Positions 25,386 to 34,992 of a stretch of 64,000 nt of DNA are shown piece after piece (within the stretch, counting starts at the first letter, position 1; each line of letters begins with the position of its first letter). The position numbers and the translations under genes are program-made. A model generated the notes under the pieces. It had not been told where the DNA came from. It searched no databases and worked only from the letters and a program-made list of their open reading frames with translations. Source of the DNA: Sandaracinobacteroides saxicola (GTDB lineage: Bacteria; Pseudomonadota; Alphaproteobacteria; Sphingomonadales; Sphingomonadaceae); contig NZ_CP059851.1 in assembly GCF_014117445.1 (NCBI RefSeq), positions 806,001 to 870,000 of the forward strand, given 5' to 3'.

Positions 25386-26660
25386 CTAGATGAGCCGGTC
25401 AAGTCGGCCTGCGGTGGAATCTGAAGGAGCATCCTGCGAAAGGTGGTGGCGGACGCGGCTGCCGTCGGACTGCTGCGATCCCCATGGATCGTGCCAATGG
25501 CCGCGACTTCCGCCGCCACTGCCTTGACCAGCACCCGTGCCACCGCCAGTGCTGGTATCAAATGCTTGTCGAGTCTCGATCTGAACCGCGCCCGTGCCAG
25601 TGCCGCGGTCCATCGCACTCCTCAATATCTGCTCGTCACGCAGCAAATGGTCGCGCGCCGCGGAGGTATCGGTGACGATCCTGATCTCAGTGATCCGTCC
25701 CTCGTTGGAAACGATCCTTACTTCTACGCCGCCCAAGCTTTCAGGTAACAGTCTCAACCGCACCGTCTTGCGACCATCAGCTGCTGATTGCGCCATCGAA
25801 ACAATGGTCTGAAGGGCACCGTCGACCGTAACGCGTGGATCAGGCGCAGATGTAGTTGCGGACGGTACATCGGCAGCAGAGGCCATGTTTGTGATCCTTG
25901 TCACGTCAGGCTGCATCAACACGGCAGTCCCCACGAGCGTGCTCATAACTGACGCACCCTGTGGCCCCAGCGTAGCGGGGGAGGCAACCTGATCGCCGCT
26001 ACAGTCCACGCGCTTCGGTTGTGCCGGCGAATGGTTTTCCGCCACGAGGGACACCGGATCGGGTTGGGTCGACACAGCTTCTACCAGTGTTGTGGCCGGA
26101 ACGGGCGAGCTGGCCTGGATGGGCGCAGCCACGCCGGTCAGTTGAGACGAGGCGATTGCAGGCGCAGCGTGGATTGAGGGCATGGCTGCGCCGCCCGGCC
26201 TCGGCAATTCATTGATCAGAATCCCGTCCGCGTGCGCCATTTTAGGGGGCGTTGTCTCTGCGCCGCCCGATGCCATACCTGCTTCGGGCGCCGGCGAGGC
26301 GAATGCCTGATCATGCGCCGTCTCATGGCCTTGTGTGCCCTGCCTGATATGGAGTGCCGCGCCTTGCACCGGCGCGGCGTAGATCGTCGGCGACGGCACA
26401 TAGATCGCAAGCCATTGTGGCTGAACTCCATCAGAATGAACTGTGGGCTGGGGCGAAGACGGATAGGTTGGGTCCGCATCCTCTGGCCAGCTGCAGGCTT
26501 CGGCGGGATTGCAAGCGGCTTCACTGCACGGAAGCACTGGCGACGTGTTGGTTGGGACCGCAGCAGCGAGTGTTTCCGAAAATTTGTCCGATGGCGCATC
26601 GGGCATATCGGGCATCGGCCTCCCCTTGGAGAGCCCGTATGCAGCGACGGCAGCAAGCAT
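25386..26660 (-). CDS. fliK: flagellar hook-length control protein FliK
   Basis: A 424-aa exported molecular ruler. The first three quarters are low-complexity and rich in Ala, Pro, Ser and Thr, as usual for FliK. The conserved C-terminal core is at about residues 300-370 (VRLRLLPESLGGVEVRIVSN and RITEIRIVTDTSAARDHLL). It sets hook length and switches export specificity through FlhB. The start at 26660 has a GGGAG ribosome binding site and lies 10 nt after the flhA stop codon; a Met 15 codons later is an alternative. Confidence 0.85.
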   Translation of the reverse strand: MLAAVAAYGLSKGRPMPDMPDAPSDKFSETLAAAVPTNTSPVLPCSEAACNPAEACSWPEDADPTYPSSPQPTVHSDGVQPQWLAIYVPSPTIYAAPVQGAALHIRQGTQGHETAHDQAFASPAPEAGMASGGAETTPPKMAHADGILINELPRPGGAAMPSIHAAPAIASSQLTGVAAPIQASSPVPATTLVEAVSTQPDPVSLVAENHSPAQPKRVDCSGDQVASPATLGPQGASVMSTLVGTAVLMQPDVTRITNMASAADVPSATTSAPDPRVTVDGALQTIVSMAQSAADGRKTVRLRLLPESLGGVEVRIVSNEGRITEIRIVTDTSAARDHLLRDEQILRSAMDRGTGTGAVQIETRQAFDTSTGGGTGAGQGSGGGSRGHWHDPWGSQQSDGSRVRHHLSQDAPSDSTAGRLDRLI

Positions 26661-26670
26661 TTCCGGCTCC

Positions 26671-28746
26671 CTAGATGACGGCAGCTGTACGCAGGCGCAC
26701 GGGTCCGCCAAGTTCGGCGGTCGAAAGAACCGCCAGATCCGGGCGCACGCGGTCAACAATCTGTCGCAGAGCCGGTCGCAGCATAGGCGAGACGAGAGCA
26801 GCGGCTTGCTCACCACTGGAATCTACTTCCGCGAAGACCGTTTTCATTCGGGTGACCAATCCGCTGACCAGCGTCGGGCTCAGTGCAAGCTGTCGGTCGG
26901 GGCCCTCGCCGGTCATCGCATCCTGCAACGTAGCCTCCCAATCGGCGGACAATGTAACCACGGGCAGCACGCCATCAGACAAATGGCCGTGGACGATCTG
27001 ACGACCAAGCTTCTGCCGGACATGTTCCGTGAGGCCGCTAATGCTGTTCGTCCAAGTGCATGCCTCTGCGAGCCCGTCGAGAATCAGCGCCATGTCCCGA
27101 ATGGACACCCGCTCGGCAAGCAGCCGCTGAAGCACGCGCTGCACGACAGCTGGCTGGAGCTTGGCGGGGATAAGCTCACCTGCCAGCTTGGCGCTGGCCG
27201 GTGGCAGACTTTCCAACAGCGCCTGCATTTCAGCATGGCCGAACAGCTCAGGAAGCGCGGCTTTGACAATTTCTGTGATGTGAGTGGTGATGACCGATGC
27301 CGCGTCCACCACGGTAAGGCCATGGAAGCGCGCTTCGTCGCGCAACGAACGGTCGATCCAGATCGCGGGCAGGCCGAAGACGGGTTCGCGCGCAGGTTCT
27401 CCAGGAATGGGGGACGTCCGGTCATTGGGAACCAACGCCATAACCCGATCTGGACGCAACTCGCCGCGGGCTGCCGCGATCTCTCGCAAGTAGATGACAT
27501 ATTCACCGGGTTGCAGCGCCAGATTATCGAGCATCCTGACAGGTGGCATTATGAAACCTAAATCAGTGGCAAAATGTCGCCTGAGCGCAAGAATCTGGTC
27601 ATCAAGACGTGGCTCGCCAAGCGGATCGTTGACAATCGGAACGAGCGCGCAGCCGAACTCGATACGGATTGCATCAACTTGCAGCAACCGATGCGTATCC
27701 TGCGGCGTCGCGGCCGCCGTTACCTGCGCATCGCGTTCGGAACTGGCCCGCACCCAAGCGGCGCGCCGTGCGATACGGTGAGCAGCATAGGCCGCACCGG
27801 CCGCCAGCCCGGCGAAAGGGATGAAGGGGATACCAGGGAGCAGCGCCATCGCACCGAGCACGGTAGCTGCTGCGCCGAAAGTCTTTGGATCACGCGTCAG
27901 TTGGCCAGCGATCGCCGCTTCTGCTTTGCCAGTCACGCCACCCTTGGAGACGAGGATGCCAGCGCCGACGCTGATGATCAGCGCGGGGATCTGGCTAACC
28001 AGTCCGTCGCCGACCGTCAGTAGAGTATAGGTTTCAAATGCCTGGCCAAAGCTGAGCCCATGTGTAATGAGGCCTATGGCGATGCCCACGATAATGTTCA
28101 CGCCGGTGATGATTAGCCCGGCGATGGCGTCTCCTCGGACAAACTTCGATGCGCCGTCCATCGAGCCGTAGAAGGCGCTTTCCGACTCCAATTCCTGACG
28201 TCGCTCGCGCGCATTCTTTTCGTCAATGGCGCCGGTTGACAGGTCGGCATCGATTGCCATCTGCTTGCCCGGCATGGCATCCAGACTGAAGCGTGCCGCG
28301 ACTTCAGCGATCCGCCCCGCACCCTTCGTGATGACAACAAAGTTGATGAGGACAAGGATGAGGAAGATCGTTAACCCGATCGCCGCGCTGCCACCCATCA
28401 AGAAGGCGCCGAACGCTTCGATGACATGGCCAGCGGCGTGCGTACCTTCGTGACCACTGTTGAGGATTAGCCGGGTAGTAGCGATATTCAATGCGAGACG
28501 GAAAAGTGTGACAATCAGCAGCATCGTCGGAAAGGCCGACATCTGCAGCGGCTTTTCGATCAGCAACGCCGCCATTAGTATCATGACTGAAGCCGCGATC
28601 GAAAGCGCCAGACAAATGTCCAGGAACCATCCCGGCAACGGCACAAGCAGGATGGCGATGATCAGGCCGACACCGGCTGCGAGGCCGAGGTCGCGCCCGG
28701 CGCCCGAACCGTCGAACAGAACCTGTAGTGCCCGGGGCAATTTCAT
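26671..28746 (-). CDS. flhA: flagellar export gate protein FlhA
   Basis: A 691-aa inner-membrane protein of the FHIPEP family, the proton-conducting gate of the flagellar type III export apparatus. It has eight N-terminal transmembrane helices (about residues 20-310). The conserved cytoplasmic loop contains FVVITKGAGRIAEVAARFSLDAMPGKQMAID. The C-terminal cytosolic domain includes GEYVIYLREIAAARG and the PPASAKLAGELIPAKLQPA region. The start overlaps the fliN stop by one base. Confidence 0.97.
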   Translation of the reverse strand: MKLPRALQVLFDGSGAGRDLGLAAGVGLIIAILLVPLPGWFLDICLALSIAASVMILMAALLIEKPLQMSAFPTMLLIVTLFRLALNIATTRLILNSGHEGTHAAGHVIEAFGAFLMGGSAAIGLTIFLILVLINFVVITKGAGRIAEVAARFSLDAMPGKQMAIDADLSTGAIDEKNARERRQELESESAFYGSMDGASKFVRGDAIAGLIITGVNIIVGIAIGLITHGLSFGQAFETYTLLTVGDGLVSQIPALIISVGAGILVSKGGVTGKAEAAIAGQLTRDPKTFGAAATVLGAMALLPGIPFIPFAGLAAGAAYAAHRIARRAAWVRASSERDAQVTAAATPQDTHRLLQVDAIRIEFGCALVPIVNDPLGEPRLDDQILALRRHFATDLGFIMPPVRMLDNLALQPGEYVIYLREIAAARGELRPDRVMALVPNDRTSPIPGEPAREPVFGLPAIWIDRSLRDEARFHGLTVVDAASVITTHITEIVKAALPELFGHAEMQALLESLPPASAKLAGELIPAKLQPAVVQRVLQRLLAERVSIRDMALILDGLAEACTWTNSISGLTEHVRQKLGRQIVHGHLSDGVLPVVTLSADWEATLQDAMTGEGPDRQLALSPTLVSGLVTRMKTVFAEVDSSGEQAAALVSPMLRPALRQIVDRVRPDLAVLSTAELGGPVRLRTAAVI

Positions 28747-29105
28747 TAGCGCGGTTTCGCAATATCAATGAACGACACGCCGATAGTGTCATCATCAACG
28801 CTGATAAGCTCACCCCGGCCGATGATCCTATCGTGAACATAGATATCGACCGGCTCCCCGACGCGCCGCTCAAGTCGGATTTCGTCACCTTCCTTCAATG
28901 CTAACAGGCGCGCAATCGACATGCGGGTACGCGCGAGCACTACCCGCAGCGGCACCGGAATTTCCCACAGCGTGGCGGCGGCAACGGCCGAAACTGCGGT
29001 GTTCCCGTGCATCGCTACAAAGTCTCCGGATGAGGCGGTGGGACTGTCAGCCGCGCTGGCGTCATCTTCATCGGACATAGGCATGGTCTGCGGATCGCTG
29101 CTCAT
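28746..29105 (-). CDS. fliN: flagellar motor switch protein FliN
   Basis: A 119-aa C-ring protein. The acidic N-terminal tail (about 45 aa) is followed by a SpoA domain with the typical pattern WEIPVPLRVVLARTRMSI, LLALKEGDEIRLERRVGEP and VDIYVHDRIIGRGELISVDD. It forms the lower C-ring with FliM and docks the export ATPase complex. A second, shorter SpoA protein is encoded at 39523-39741. Its placement between fliF and flhA is less common than next to fliM or fliO. Confidence 0.93.
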   Translation of the reverse strand: MSSDPQTMPMSDEDDASAADSPTASSGDFVAMHGNTAVSAVAAATLWEIPVPLRVVLARTRMSIARLLALKEGDEIRLERRVGEPVDIYVHDRIIGRGELISVDDDTIGVSFIDIAKPR

Positions 29106-29119
29106 TGATTGTCCTTCCG

Positions 29120-30688
29120 TCAGGCTGTCATCATGCGGCGGAGCGCCGCTGCGGCGGAATCAGGGTTGGCTGAAATGGCAGATGATACCTGCTGCAGTAG
29201 CTCGTCGAGCGCCGCGCGCGGGGAGGGTGCAGGCAAACGCTGCTGTTCGGCCGCTATGGCGACGGCAGCATTGTCGGGGCTGCTCGCCATTTCACGCAAG
29301 ACAATCTCGCCGTTGATAGCAACCGGCTCGGCCTTGCGCTGCGCCGTGCGACGCCGCCAAAACAGTGCCGCCAAAGCGGCCAGGAGCAGTAGCAGAGCGG
29401 CCGCCACGCCGATTGCCCATTGGGGAATGGCACCAGATGCTGCTTCCGTGCTCTCAGTCCCATCTGACGTTATGGCCGGGACGAGTGGCATGAGTTCGAT
29501 CGTTACCTGGTCGCCGCGATCAGCGTCGAAACCCACCGCAGTCTGTACCAGGCGCCGTAGTTGCGCGACATCGGCGGGCGCCAGTGTCCGACCCGCGGCA
29601 GTTTTCGGATCGACTAGTACCGACACGCTCAACCTCGTCAGGCGGCCGGCATCCTCCATCACTGTGCTTGCTGTGCGCGAACTGTTGAACTGGGTCTCCT
29701 CGGAGGTCTCGCGATTGGCTGACGTGCGCAAGTCGCCAGCTGCTGCCGGCGCTGCTGTGCGATCAGGCAGCTGTGTCGCTACCGAAGCAGCTTGAGCGGC
29801 CTCGCCCTCGCGGCTGTCGCCCAAAGTTTCCATCGTGGTGGATCGGGCAACGACATTGCCATCGGGATCAAAACGTTCGCTTTCGTCCCGGCGGGAGGCG
29901 CGCGATAGATCGGCCGCCACCTGAACCCGCACCCGACCCGAGCCAGTTGCGCGCTCGACCAGCGCTTCGACTTCCTCCCGAAGCCGTGTTTCCAATGCCG
30001 TCTGACGGTCGTCAAGCGCAGCAGCGTCGCCACCGGTACCTGACAGCAAACGGCCGTTCTGGTCAACGACCGATACACGTTCAGCAGCGAGACCTGGTAC
30101 AGCGCCGGCCACGAGCGCGCGAATGGCATGAACGGTTGCAGTCGACAACCTACTGCGCGTGCGGACCGTGACCGATGCGGTCGCAGGGCGCGGTTCGCGC
30201 ACGAACAGCGCTCGTTCCGGTAATGCCAGATGAACGCGTGCCTTCAACACCGCGTCGATGGTGGCAATTGAGCGCGCGAGTTCGCCTTCGATCGCACGCA
30301 CCATGTTGATGCGTGCACGCTGATCAGACAAACCGAGTGGGCTTTCGGCATCAAGCACACCATAGCCGACGGGACCGGCGAGCTCGGCACCGGCCAATTC
30401 CATGCGCAATCCGGCCAACCGTTCGACCGGGGCCAGCACGGCTGAGCCATCGGCCGAAAGCGTGAACGGCACGTTAGACTGGGCAAGGCGCTCGGTGATC
30501 GCTTTCGCGGCAGCGGGTTCCAGATCAGTGAACAAGTAACCCATGGATGGCGAATTATTGTGGCCAAAACGCGAAATCGCGACCGTGAGAAGGATCGCGA
30601 CAACCGCGGCACTCGCCGCCAACCAGCGGCGGCTGCCGCCGTTGAGCGCAAAATCCCTCGCCCCGTCGAGAAGAGCAGCTGCTGCCAC
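29120..30688 (-). CDS. fliF: flagellar MS-ring protein FliF
   Basis: A 522-aa inner-membrane ring protein. Transmembrane helices lie near residues 24-41 and 424-446. The YscJ/FliF ring-building motif is in the N-terminal periplasmic domain (LEPAAAKAITERLAQSNVPF), followed by LPERALFVREPRPATASVTV. The C-terminal cytoplasmic tail (LDELLQQVSSAISANPDSAA, then LRRMM) is the FliG-binding end. It is slightly shorter than the enteric protein (about 550 aa). Confidence 0.95.
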   Translation of the reverse strand: MAAAALLDGARDFALNGGSRRWLAASAAVVAILLTVAISRFGHNNSPSMGYLFTDLEPAAAKAITERLAQSNVPFTLSADGSAVLAPVERLAGLRMELAGAELAGPVGYGVLDAESPLGLSDQRARINMVRAIEGELARSIATIDAVLKARVHLALPERALFVREPRPATASVTVRTRSRLSTATVHAIRALVAGAVPGLAAERVSVVDQNGRLLSGTGGDAAALDDRQTALETRLREEVEALVERATGSGRVRVQVAADLSRASRRDESERFDPDGNVVARSTTMETLGDSREGEAAQAASVATQLPDRTAAPAAAGDLRTSANRETSEETQFNSSRTASTVMEDAGRLTRLSVSVLVDPKTAAGRTLAPADVAQLRRLVQTAVGFDADRGDQVTIELMPLVPAITSDGTESTEAASGAIPQWAIGVAAALLLLLAALAALFWRRRTAQRKAEPVAINGEIVLREMASSPDNAAVAIAAEQQRLPAPSPRAALDELLQQVSSAISANPDSAAAALRRMMTA

Positions 30689-30772
30689 GCTGTTTTCACC
30701 TGTTCATAACCGTGCGGATGATGCCCGCCTGTCCGCCTGTTTTAGCCCGCCGGAATCATCCGGGGGTGGAAT

Positions 30773-31456
30773 TCAGCTGCCTGCACCCTGCGCCTTGTCC
30801 GGGGCCGGCAGCAGCGGTCTTAGTATACGCTCCAATGCCGCGCGCCGGTCGGCCGCGAGCATGGCCACCGAATGGCCTTCGACAGTTAGCCGCGCGTCAC
30901 CTGGTGCCAGCGCGACATCGGTTACAAGTTCAATATCCCGAAAATGCGTTTCCCGCACCCGCTCAACAATGCGTGATGCTACTGATGATATGTCCGGTGC
31001 GACGTGGAGGCACATCCGGTCTTCTGTAGCGGCACCATTCAGTTCGTCTGCGATCACGTCAGTAATGCGCTGATCCAGGCTGTCCGGCAGCAACCCTGCG
31101 ATCAATTCGCCGATGGCAAGCGCAACGCGCGCCATCGCCGCATAGTCGGCTTGGCGAGCATTGGTCATTGCGGTAACGGAAGCTTGGAAAGCGCGGCCCA
31201 GCGCCTCCATGGCGCCCAGCAACTGAGTATCTTCTTCATCTCGCCTGGCATTCGCCCACGCCACACCGCGCGCATGGCCCTCCTCCCGCGCGCTTGCAAG
31301 CAGTGCGCTGAGGTCGGGGCCGGCCGACTCGGTCGGCGTCACTATCTCTTCGGCAAGTGGTGTCGGCACAAAAGGCCGCAAGCGCTGCAAACGATGGCCA
31401 GGCGGCCGCATGAGCGGAATACCATCTGCTTTATGCGGGAAGAAAGGAGCACTCAT
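30773..31456 (-). CDS. fliH: flagellar assembly protein FliH
   Basis: A 227-aa negative regulator and stator of the FliI export ATPase. Pro-rich N-terminus, then the family's GxxxG-like helix (LLASAREEGHARGVAWANAR), and a C-terminal globular part with IAGLLPDSLDQRITDV and RIVERVRETHFRDIELVTD. It sits between fliG (4-bp overlap) and fliF, its usual position. fliI, normally the next gene, is absent from the window. Confidence 0.8.
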   Translation of the reverse strand: MSAPFFPHKADGIPLMRPPGHRLQRLRPFVPTPLAEEIVTPTESAGPDLSALLASAREEGHARGVAWANARRDEEDTQLLGAMEALGRAFQASVTAMTNARQADYAAMARVALAIGELIAGLLPDSLDQRITDVIADELNGAATEDRMCLHVAPDISSVASRIVERVRETHFRDIELVTDVALAPGDARLTVEGHSVAMLAADRRAALERILRPLLPAPDKAQGAGS

Positions 31457-32499
31457 GCAATCATGTCACTTTCATCTCCCGGTCCATCAAGCGTCAGCTC
31501 GCCGGCTTCGGCCAACTGCTTGGCAAGAGTGACCAGTCCCGCCCTCGCCTGCTGGATATCGCGCGCGCGTTTTGGGCCCATGTCGGCCAAAGACTCCCGC
31601 AGCAGGCCGGCCGCCCGCGTCGGCAGCACGCCAAGGAACATTTCCAGCAGTTCTTCATCGGCGCCCTTCAGCGCTAGTGTCAGCTGGGCCTTGTCGGCCT
31701 TGCGGACAAGAACCGCGAGCGCGTCGCGATCAATGCGGCGCAGATCGTCAAATGTGAACATGAGCGAGCGTATGCGCTGGGCGGCGTCGGCATCAGCTAC
31801 TTCCAGATGAGCGAGCAGCTGCTGCTCCGTGTCGCGGTCCAGTGCGTTGAAAATGCTAGCGACCTTGGCGTGTGGATCGGCCAGAGCCGCTCGCGAATCG
31901 CTGGCGATAAATTCCTGCTTGAGCACCCGCTCGACCTGAATCATCGCTTCCCGCGAGACTGGCTGCATAGCCAGCGTCCGCGTGATAATGTTGATGGCTG
32001 CATCGCGCGACATGGCGGCGAGCACGGCGGCAGCGCGATCCGGTCGAAGCTTCGACAGAATAACCGCGGCCGTCTGCGGCTGTTCAGCGGCAAGATAGTT
32101 CGCGAGTTGATTTTCGGGAATCTTGGACATTCGCTCCCATACTGGTTGGCTCTGGTCGTCACCCGAGATATCCCGCAGAATCGACTGAGCGCGGTCGCCG
32201 GGCAGCACGGCGCTGAGTAGCCGCTGGGCTGTCGTCGGCGATCCTTGCACACCGCCTGCGTCGGCCATGCCATCCAGAAAATCCCGCAGCAGCCGCTCAG
32301 CCGTGCCGCCCGCGACGGGACCGAGGTCGATCATCGCCGCCGCGAGGCCGCGGGTCTCCTGTTCGTCGAGCTGCTCCCAGATTGGTCGACCCGTAGTGGG
32401 ACCCAGCACGAGCATCAGTGCAGCCGCGCGCTGCATCGGGTCTAGCCGTCGCAGATCGGCCGGTGGCTGACTGCGGCGGGGTTCGGCAATCGCGTTCAT
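31453..32499 (-). CDS. fliG: flagellar motor switch protein FliG
   Basis: A 348-aa C-ring protein that binds FliF and transmits torque from MotA. Domains are FliG_N (LDPMQRAAALMLVLGPTTGR), the middle domain with PENQLANYLAAEQPQTAAVIL (an EHPQ-like segment) and KLRPDRAAAVLAAM, and the C-terminal torque helix region VLVRKADKAQLTLALKGADE and GPKRARDIQQAR. It is the first gene of the leftward fliG-fliH-fliF-fliN-flhA-fliK-flgD operon. A GCTATATAGC motif lies 28 nt before its start. Confidence 0.95.
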   Translation of the reverse strand: MNAIAEPRRSQPPADLRRLDPMQRAAALMLVLGPTTGRPIWEQLDEQETRGLAAAMIDLGPVAGGTAERLLRDFLDGMADAGGVQGSPTTAQRLLSAVLPGDRAQSILRDISGDDQSQPVWERMSKIPENQLANYLAAEQPQTAAVILSKLRPDRAAAVLAAMSRDAAINIITRTLAMQPVSREAMIQVERVLKQEFIASDSRAALADPHAKVASIFNALDRDTEQQLLAHLEVADADAAQRIRSLMFTFDDLRRIDRDALAVLVRKADKAQLTLALKGADEELLEMFLGVLPTRAAGLLRESLADMGPKRARDIQQARAGLVTLAKQLAEAGELTLDGPGDESDMIA

Positions 32500-32527
32500 G
32501 TCGGTAAGGCTCCCGGTCTATCTGTGG

Positions 32528-32537
32528 GCTATATAGC
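32528..32537. promoter_or_regulatory. GCTATATAGC palindrome, fliG / FlaEY-like divergent promoter
   Basis: A perfect 10-bp palindrome 28 nt before fliG and 58 nt before the FlaEY-like gene. The same GCTATA core recurs at 39483, 45074, 49554 and 52579, always between divergent island operons. It could be a -10-type box or an activator site. Confidence 0.45.
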
Positions 32538-32595
32538 GCATAGGGCATGGCCAGACAGCGGCCGCGCAACACCATAGACAATCGGCAGGGAATGC

Positions 32596-34983
32596 ATGAC
32601 CAGTCTGACCGCAGCGCTGCAGCTTCTCGCGCCAAGTACGTCCGCGGCGGTTACTCCGGCGTCTCGTGCGGTCGTGAGCGTAGCAACCGCAGCACCCCGC
32701 TCCGCTACCATCGAACGTGCCCGACAGGGTTTCACCACGCCGCAGGTGGCTGCGCCTTGGGCTGCGGCAACAAGACCGCATGAACGACTCGCCCGGCAGC
32801 TACTGGCGCAGCCAGTCGCGGTCGCTGGCCGCATTCCCGACGCGCGCAGCGTACCTGACGAGCTGAGGCAATTGTTCGAGGCTTGGACTGCGGTTGATCG
32901 CATGCGTGCGCTGACGACCATGGCGGCCAACACCATTACGGCGCCTGACCGAGCAGCTGCAGCACAGCGTTTTGATGCGCTGGCAGATGGCCTTCGCAAC
33001 AGGCTCAGCAGCAATGATGGCAGCCCGGTGCAGTTGTTCTGGAATGAAGCAGCCGTCAGTGCGCGCGCACGTGGCGTCGTGGTCAGCTCGACCAGCTTTC
33101 GCGGCGTCGCAGTCGCAGAAAATCGCGGCGATCCCGTTCCCTTGCCCGTAGGTGCGGAACTGCGCCTTGAACTTCGGGGGCCTACGCGCACCGACTATAT
33201 GAACATTACTCTCGATGCCGGCATGACGCTCGACATGATCGCAGAGCGACTGAATATGGCAATCATCGCCGCGCCCGGCCTGCATGGGGCGCGTTTCGCT
33301 GTGGAAAAAGGCGAGGGTTGGGGCCTGGTCGTTCACGGCAACAGCGATGATGTCATTTTGCATGACCTATCTGCAACCATGCAGGCAGCGGTGATCGGTG
33401 GGGCGAGCCTATCGCGGATGGGAATGGACGGGGGCGTGCAAACCCGCGAAGTGGTGGGTGGGGTACGCGATGCCACAGGCCGTGACATGGGCTTTGTCGC
33501 GACAGCGGCAGTCGGCGACGCGGACGGGTTTCTTTATGCAGCTGGCATCGTCTCTCAGGGTGATAACAGCCGGCATCTCCTGCTAAAGCTCGATCAGAGT
33601 GGCGCGCTTGTCTGGCAGGTGGATGCGCCTGCGGTTCGCGAGCAGGGCCTGCTGTTAAGCCAGCAAGGAATCCTGCTGATGCCCGCGGACACCCAGGGTT
33701 CCGTGCTGGCGTTCGATCAGCACGGCGATCGCATCATGGCACTGAAGCATCTGACCGGCGAAGCCCTGACCACGACGGCGGCGGCCGCGGACCCATATTT
33801 GCCGGGTGCTACGTTGGTCGCCTTACGCAGCGCTGGTGGCTCATCAGAGGTGCGGCGGATCGACGCCACCGGAGCCACGCTTGCGCGTATGGTGATGCCG
33901 GGTACCTTTTCGCAGATCTCACATCTTATTGCTACCGAAGAAGGTATCTTGGCGGCCGCTAGCATCGACGGTCGTGCCGAAATGATTGTGATCCCTAGCG
34001 ACCTTTCGGCCGTGGCGTCCGCTAACCGGCTTGACCTCGGGCCTGGCCGGATTGCAGCAGCCGCCACTAACGCCGGTGTCCGCGCGATCATCCGCATCGG
34101 AAGCGATGGTCTGCGGGAACTGGTTACTCTTGCACCAGCAAGTCCGCCCGCCGTGAACGCGCGCGCGACGCTGGACTTCGCGGCGACGGGCGTCGCCATT
34201 GGCGACCATGGCATCACCCTCGCCGGCCGTAGCGGCGACCGGATCGTGAGCGAAATACGTGAAGCCATCGGCATCGCGCCGCTCACCCGGACGGAATGGA
34301 CGGCACTCTCGCGAAGCGGCGAGAACTCATCGCCGTTGGTTGCGCAGTGGCGAGCCGGCCGTTCAACACTGGCCGCGCTAGGGTTGCGTCCGGGGCAGCT
34401 GGTTGACGGCGACGGAAGAGTTTCTGTCGCGCGCGCTCAAGGGCCCGCCCCTGGCGACAGTTTTACCATCGACGCGGGCGGTCGCTCGATCACGATCAGT
34501 CTCCGCGTCGAGGATAGCCTGAATACGCTATCCCGCCGGATTGCGACCGCGCTGGGCGCCGTTGGGACCGCGCGTGTTGCCACCATCGACGGCCGGCAGG
34601 AACTGCGGATCGAGGCCCGCACACCGGAGGGTCTGTCGCTGCGTTCGGGGCCGACCGGCCGTGACCTGCTGTCGGGGCTGGGAATAGCTCCACAGCGAAT
34701 CGCGTCACCACGTGTATCCCGCGCTGGTGATGCGGTGGTCCAGCCCGGCGGGACGTTTGCGCTGCGGCTAGACGGACTGCCAGGCGTTTTGTCGCGAGAG
34801 GCAGCGGCGGATAGCCGGCGTCGGCTCGATGTGGCCGAGGCCCAGCTGCGAAGCGCGTATCGATCGATGTTCTGGGACGCCGGCAAGGAGACACGGGCTG
34901 CCGGCCCCGTCCGTGTACTGTCGCCAGCCGAAGCTGCGCGCATCGAAAGCTACACTGCCGCACTGCGGCGTCTAGGTGGGTAA
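32596..34983 (+). CDS. FlaEY-like flagellar protein with hook-IN-type repeats and propeller-like middle
   Basis: A 795-aa protein with no single obvious domain match. Residues 1-75 are disordered and Ala/Thr-rich, residues 85-200 are helical, and about 195-285 is an IN-motif-like unit (LDAGMTLDMIAERLNMAI). Residues 295-560 are repeated beta hairpins resembling a propeller (HLLLKLDQSGALVWQV, QGSVLAFDQHGDRIMALK). Another hook-IN-like unit is at 615-700 (GDSFTIDAGGRSITISLRVE, then LLSGLGIAP). This layout recalls the Caulobacter regulatory protein FlaEY. It starts the rightward flaEY-flgB unit. A role in filament or rod assembly is inferred from context. Confidence 0.45.
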   Translation: MTSLTAALQLLAPSTSAAVTPASRAVVSVATAAPRSATIERARQGFTTPQVAAPWAAATRPHERLARQLLAQPVAVAGRIPDARSVPDELRQLFEAWTAVDRMRALTTMAANTITAPDRAAAAQRFDALADGLRNRLSSNDGSPVQLFWNEAAVSARARGVVVSSTSFRGVAVAENRGDPVPLPVGAELRLELRGPTRTDYMNITLDAGMTLDMIAERLNMAIIAAPGLHGARFAVEKGEGWGLVVHGNSDDVILHDLSATMQAAVIGGASLSRMGMDGGVQTREVVGGVRDATGRDMGFVATAAVGDADGFLYAAGIVSQGDNSRHLLLKLDQSGALVWQVDAPAVREQGLLLSQQGILLMPADTQGSVLAFDQHGDRIMALKHLTGEALTTTAAAADPYLPGATLVALRSAGGSSEVRRIDATGATLARMVMPGTFSQISHLIATEEGILAAASIDGRAEMIVIPSDLSAVASANRLDLGPGRIAAAATNAGVRAIIRIGSDGLRELVTLAPASPPAVNARATLDFAATGVAIGDHGITLAGRSGDRIVSEIREAIGIAPLTRTEWTALSRSGENSSPLVAQWRAGRSTLAALGLRPGQLVDGDGRVSVARAQGPAPGDSFTIDAGGRSITISLRVEDSLNTLSRRIATALGAVGTARVATIDGRQELRIEARTPEGLSLRSGPTGRDLLSGLGIAPQRIASPRVSRAGDAVVQPGGTFALRLDGLPGVLSREAAADSRRRLDVAEAQLRSAYRSMFWDAGKETRAAGPVRVLSPAEAARIESYTAALRRLGG

Positions 34984-34992
34984 GGCATTGCC

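Noticed and set aside
32500-32595. Sigma-54 promoter upstream of fliG (TGGCCATGCCCTATGC)
   Set aside because: The GG and GC elements are 11 bp apart instead of the required 10 bp, and no sigma-54 activator is encoded nearby.
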